Assembly (NCBI GenBank): GCA_023474775.1
Contig: JAMCXP010000020.1
Span: 1 to 8,005 of the forward strand
Origin: Candidatus Martarchaeota archaeon
Lineage (GTDB): Archaea > Micrarchaeota > Micrarchaeia > Norongarragalinales > UBA8480
Reading direction: 5' to 3'
DNA length: 8,005 nt
The translations under genes were made by a program, and so were the position numbers. The notes below the pieces were generated by a model that was not told where the DNA came from, searched no databases, and saw only the letters and a program-made list of their open reading frames with translations. Position 1 is the stretch's first letter. Each line of letters opens with the position of its first letter. This document shows, piece by piece, positions 6,174 to 8,005 of this stretch.

Positions 6174-7104
6174 ACTCCTTCACCAGCTCCCTGAATTCAA
6201 GATTTTTTGAAATCTCGTCATGCATTAATGGTTTTGTTGCAAAACCTTGAACGAATTCAAGCGACTGCCCGGCGGTTTGTGTTGCGTTCAAATCACCGGC
6301 TATTTCTAGAAATTTTACGACATTCACCCTCTTCAGGTTTTTATGAAGCGCCAGCAGAGCGTAGGAGTTTTCCCTTGAATTCTTTGAATGCTCCGCTCTT
6401 ATAAGAGCATGTATCACCGCTTCTTCAATGCATGGTTTCCTGACTTTTTTGAAAACGTTGTAGTAGTAGTCCTTGAAGTCGGTTTGAATTACAGCCACCC
6501 CAAACTCATTTAAAACGCTTAAACCGGTTGGCTTCATAAAAGAGGGGATTCGAGCAGAGTCTGTTCTAAGAAAACCGTAAAATCCTCTTGTTATCAAACC
6601 CCCCGGAACGTCATCGTTTTTTCTTGCAATGAACGCGCAATACTCGCTGACCGCGCTTTGAAGTTCAGGCAGGGTTATAAAATAATCGTTAGAACCCTTT
6701 CTTCCAACCAACGCGTTTTGCAAAAGCCTTGCCAATAATCGTCTAACCGTAACTTTTGGCAGAAGGCTTATTCTTTCAACTCTTGCAACAGAAGCGTTTG
6801 GAAAGACAAGCCCAGCCAACACCCTGATGTTGTAGTGCGATAGAATCCTGAAATCAATGTAAGGGTAAGTCAAAAACAGGGATTTGAATGCCTGCGCGTG
6901 CGGCGCATCTGATATTGAAATTATTTTTGTTTTTTTTCTTTTCGAGAAAACCATTCCTTTGCTTGACAGCTCCTTCAACGCTCTTGAAACCACTGTGTCT
7001 GAAAGGCGTGTTTTGATGGAAAGCGCTTTCACGCTTGAGGGTTTTTCTTGCCGCACGACCTCTCTTAAAACAAGTATTTCTGAAACCCCAAAATTCCAAC
7101 TCAT
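6166..7104 (-). CDS. Tandem winged-helix DNA-binding protein, probable antitoxin/regulator
   Basis: The 312-residue product has a clear winged helix at residues about 1-66: V-K-A-L-S-I-K-T-R-L, then the recognition helix S-D-T-V-V-S-R-A-L-K-E-L-S-S-K-G, then a basic wing with KRKKTK. A second HTH-like unit spans about 88-145 (helix near 96-110, L-P-K-V-T-V-R-R-L-L-A-R-L, then N-D-Y-F-I-T as wing). The C-terminal part (about 165-312) includes I-E-E-A-V-I-H-A-L-I-R and S-Y-A-L-L-A-L-H-K-N, a helical region not of recognised function. It is the first gene of a two-gene operon with the nucleotidyltransferase. The order (HTH protein first, enzyme second) and the overlap mirror AbiEi/AbiEii toxin-antitoxin loci, so it may neutralise the enzyme and autoregulate the operon. 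That role is inferred. The start is supported by TTTATATA 21-28 bases upstream. Confidence 0.75.
   Translation of the reverse strand: MSWNFGVSEILVLREVVRQEKPSSVKALSIKTRLSDTVVSRALKELSSKGMVFSKRKKTKIISISDAPHAQAFKSLFLTYPYIDFRILSHYNIRVLAGLVFPNASVARVERISLLPKVTVRRLLARLLQNALVGRKGSNDYFITLPELQSAVSEYCAFIARKNDDVPGGLITRGFYGFLRTDSARIPSFMKPTGLSVLNEFGVAVIQTDFKDYYYNVFKKVRKPCIEEAVIHALIRAEHSKNSRENSYALLALHKNLKRVNVVKFLEIAGDLNATQTAGQSLEFVQGFATKPLMHDEISKNLEFRELVKEYE
6180..6184 (-). promoter_or_regulatory. Shine-Dalgarno site GGTGA for the nucleotidyltransferase gene
   Basis: GGTGA sits inside the last codons of the HTH gene, exactly 6 bases before the nucleotidyltransferase ATG at 6173. This is the same motif and spacing as at the coupled surface-protein gene, and it supports the ATG chosen. 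Confidence 0.65.
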
Positions 7105-7124
7105 GCATTATTTTAAGCAATTCA

Positions 7125-7132
7125 TATATAAA
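7125..7132 (-). promoter_or_regulatory. TATA box TTTATATA for the HTH/nucleotidyltransferase operon
   Basis: A consensus-quality archaeal TATA box lies 21-28 bases before the ATG at 7104. The spacing predicts transcription starting at or within a few bases of the ATG, that is, a leaderless mRNA. The flanking gap (7105-7154) holds nothing else obvious. Confidence 0.7.
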
Positions 7133-7154
7133 TAACTTGCGGAAAATGATAAAT

Positions 7155-7577
7155 TTATAAAGTCTGTTCGCTTTTCAGGAAATTGCCGCAGAATCTGCAA
7201 ACCCCAAGGTTTTTGTCAAGACAGTCCTCGTGGTTTTTTCCAACCCACCTTCCGCACAAAGGGCACTGGAAAGAGTAATGGCTTTCAAAGAAAACGTGCC
7301 TTCCAATATTGTTAAACATCTCAACATCAATGCTTTGGATGGCTGAAAAATCGATGTCGCTGACGGTCCTAACCTCAAAAGGAAGGCCCCTCACATTCTG
7401 GCTGAAAACAGTTCGACCGCAGACATCGCACTTGAAGTTGATATAGTATTCAATGCTGACAGTCATCCACCCGTTCACTCTCAATGAAATGCCTGAGACG
7501 TTAGACTCTTTCAATCCTGACGTTGAATAGTCGAAAGAGGGCGGGCTTCCTGTTTTTTTGAGTCTTGGGGGAAACAT
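7155..7577 (-). CDS. Small Cys-rich, probably zinc-binding protein of unknown function
   Basis: The 140-residue product is not recognised. It has three CxxC(G) knuckles: CDVCG at 50-54, CPLCG at 105-109 and CRFCG at 127-131, plus a lone C119 after KNHEDC. The last two knuckles with C119 or H116 could form a compact zinc ribbon. The first knuckle may pair with one of them across the intervening segment (55-104), which looks like beta strands with a short helix. The N-terminus is basic and Pro-rich (FPPRLKKTGSPP). No signal peptide or membrane segment is visible, so it is probably cytoplasmic, with a nucleic-acid or protein-binding role as a guess. ATG at 7577 is supported by an AT-rich TATA-like run 21-31 bases upstream; an in-frame ATG at 7466 is a less likely start. 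It lies 50 bases upstream of the HTH gene on the same strand, but that gene has its own TATA box. Confidence 0.65.
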   Translation of the reverse strand: MFPPRLKKTGSPPSFDYSTSGLKESNVSGISLRVNGWMTVSIEYYINFKCDVCGRTVFSQNVRGLPFEVRTVSDIDFSAIQSIDVEMFNNIGRHVFFESHYSFQCPLCGRWVGKNHEDCLDKNLGVCRFCGNFLKSEQTL

Positions 7578-7597
7578 TGTATTATATTAACCAATAG

Positions 7598-7608
7598 AAT
7601 AAAAAATA
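7598..7608 (-). promoter_or_regulatory. TATA-like run TATTTTTTATT for the zinc-binding protein gene
   Basis: This lies 21-31 bases before the ATG at 7577 on the minus strand, the distance seen for other promoter-proximal genes here. It occupies the 88-base divergent gap shared with enolase (7578-7665). A weaker alternative, TTAATATAAT, sits too close to the ATG. Confidence 0.4.
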
Positions 7609-7633
7609 CCTCCCTTTTTCTTTCATGGAAAAA

Positions 7634-7641
7634 CTTATTAA
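7634..7641 (+). promoter_or_regulatory. TATA-like box CTTATTAA for enolase
   Basis: This lies 25-32 bases before the enolase ATG on the plus strand, consistent with a leaderless or very short-leadered transcript. No Shine-Dalgarno site precedes the ATG (local sequence AATAATTTAAAAATG). Confidence 0.4.
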
Positions 7642-7665
7642 CCAAACAACGAAAATAATTTAAAA

Positions 7666-8005
7666 ATGAAAATAACCGAGATAAAAGGACTGGAGGTTCT
7701 GGATTCAAGAGGCAATCCAACCATAGAAGCCGAAGTCAAAGCAGGAAAATTCAATGAAAAAGCAATAGCTCCAAGCGGCGCTTCAACAGGAAGCAGAGAA
7801 GCAATCGAATTAAGAGACGGAGGCAAGCGGTTTGACGGCAAAGGAGTTTTAAAAGCGGTCGAACAGGTTAAAAAAATTTCAAAAAAACTTATTGGAGTTG
7901 AAGTTGAAAAACAAAAAAAACTTGATCAAATAATTATAAATTACGACGGGACCAAAAACAAGTCAAAAATAGGCGGAAACACCAGCACAGCGCTTTCAAG
8001 CGCTT
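7666..8005 (+). CDS. eno: Enolase, N-terminal part (cut by window end)
   Basis: The first 113 residues of about 415-430 are present and the frame is open to the window edge. Enolase interconverts 2-phosphoglycerate and phosphoenolpyruvate in glycolysis and gluconeogenesis as a cytoplasmic Mg-dependent enzyme. The reading frame shows E-V-L-D-S-R-G-N-P-T at residues 10-19, the mobile active-site loop A-P-S-G-A-S-T-G at 35-42 (its Ser binds the second metal in the family), E-A-I-E-L-R-D-G at 45-52 and Y-D-G-T-K-N-K-S at 93-100. The next motif reads G-G-N-T-S-T-A-L-S-S-A instead of the common G-A-N-A-I-L-G-V-S. The catalytic Lys, Glu and main metal ligands lie beyond the window. It is transcribed divergently from the zinc-binding protein gene. 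Confidence 0.95.
   Translation, partial: MKITEIKGLEVLDSRGNPTIEAEVKAGKFNEKAIAPSGASTGSREAIELRDGGKRFDGKGVLKAVEQVKKISKKLIGVEVEKQKKLDQIIINYDGTKNKSKIGGNTSTALSSA

Noticed and set aside
6854..7135. Overlapping short frames on both strands at the start of the HTH gene.
   Set aside because: The HTH frame has clear domain content and its own TATA box; the others show none.
7511..7841. Minus-strand frames across the enolase start.
   Set aside because: They are shadows of the enolase frame, which shows unmistakable family motifs on the plus strand.

Overview
The window is archaeal, most likely from a small-genome DPANN-type archaeon. Three genes point to Archaea: a NAC-alpha-like protein with a C-terminal UBA domain, an archease, and the start of an enolase. 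TATA-like elements lie about 20-32 bases before several start codons, and the two translationally coupled genes carry GGTGA(T) ribosome binding sites. The DPANN placement is an inference from the style of the Asn/Ser-rich and Cys-rich surface proteins and the compact layout; the phylum cannot be named from this sequence.

Layout. Positions 23-4050 (minus strand) hold a two-gene unit for large secreted surface proteins. The upstream gene (2917-4050) encodes an Asn-rich protein with beta-helix-like character. It overlaps by ATGA with the downstream gene (23-2920), which encodes a 965-residue Cys-rich protein with Ig-like domains. Just upstream, 4115-4609 (minus) encodes a single-pass membrane protein with a small extracytoplasmic beta domain. 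Positions 4738-5553 hold a divergent housekeeping pair: NAC (minus) and archease (plus). Convergent with archease, and only 5 bases away, is a two-gene minus-strand operon (5559-7104): a tandem winged-helix protein followed, with an 8-base overlap, by a nucleotidyltransferase. This resembles an AbiEi/AbiEii-like toxin-antitoxin pair and is the best candidate for a little-described system here. Positions 7155-7577 (minus) encode a small Cys-rich, probably zinc-binding protein of unknown role. Enolase begins at 7666 (plus) and runs off the window.

How the parts work together. The left half is cell surface: two exported, heavily N-glycosylatable proteins made from one mRNA, plus a membrane protein next to them. 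The middle is translation and RNA maintenance: NAC at the ribosome, and archease as activator of the RtcB RNA ligase. The right half is a regulator/nucleotidyltransferase cassette, an unknown zinc protein and glycolysis. A 15-base promoter motif occurs identically ahead of the membrane-protein gene and the NAC gene, with a shorter inverted copy facing archease, which suggests shared promoter architecture. First genes of units look leaderless or short-leadered; internal genes use a GGTGA(T) site exactly 6 bases before ATG. No rRNA, convincing tRNA, CRISPR array or insertion sequence was found, and no gene-free stretch exceeds about 130 bases.
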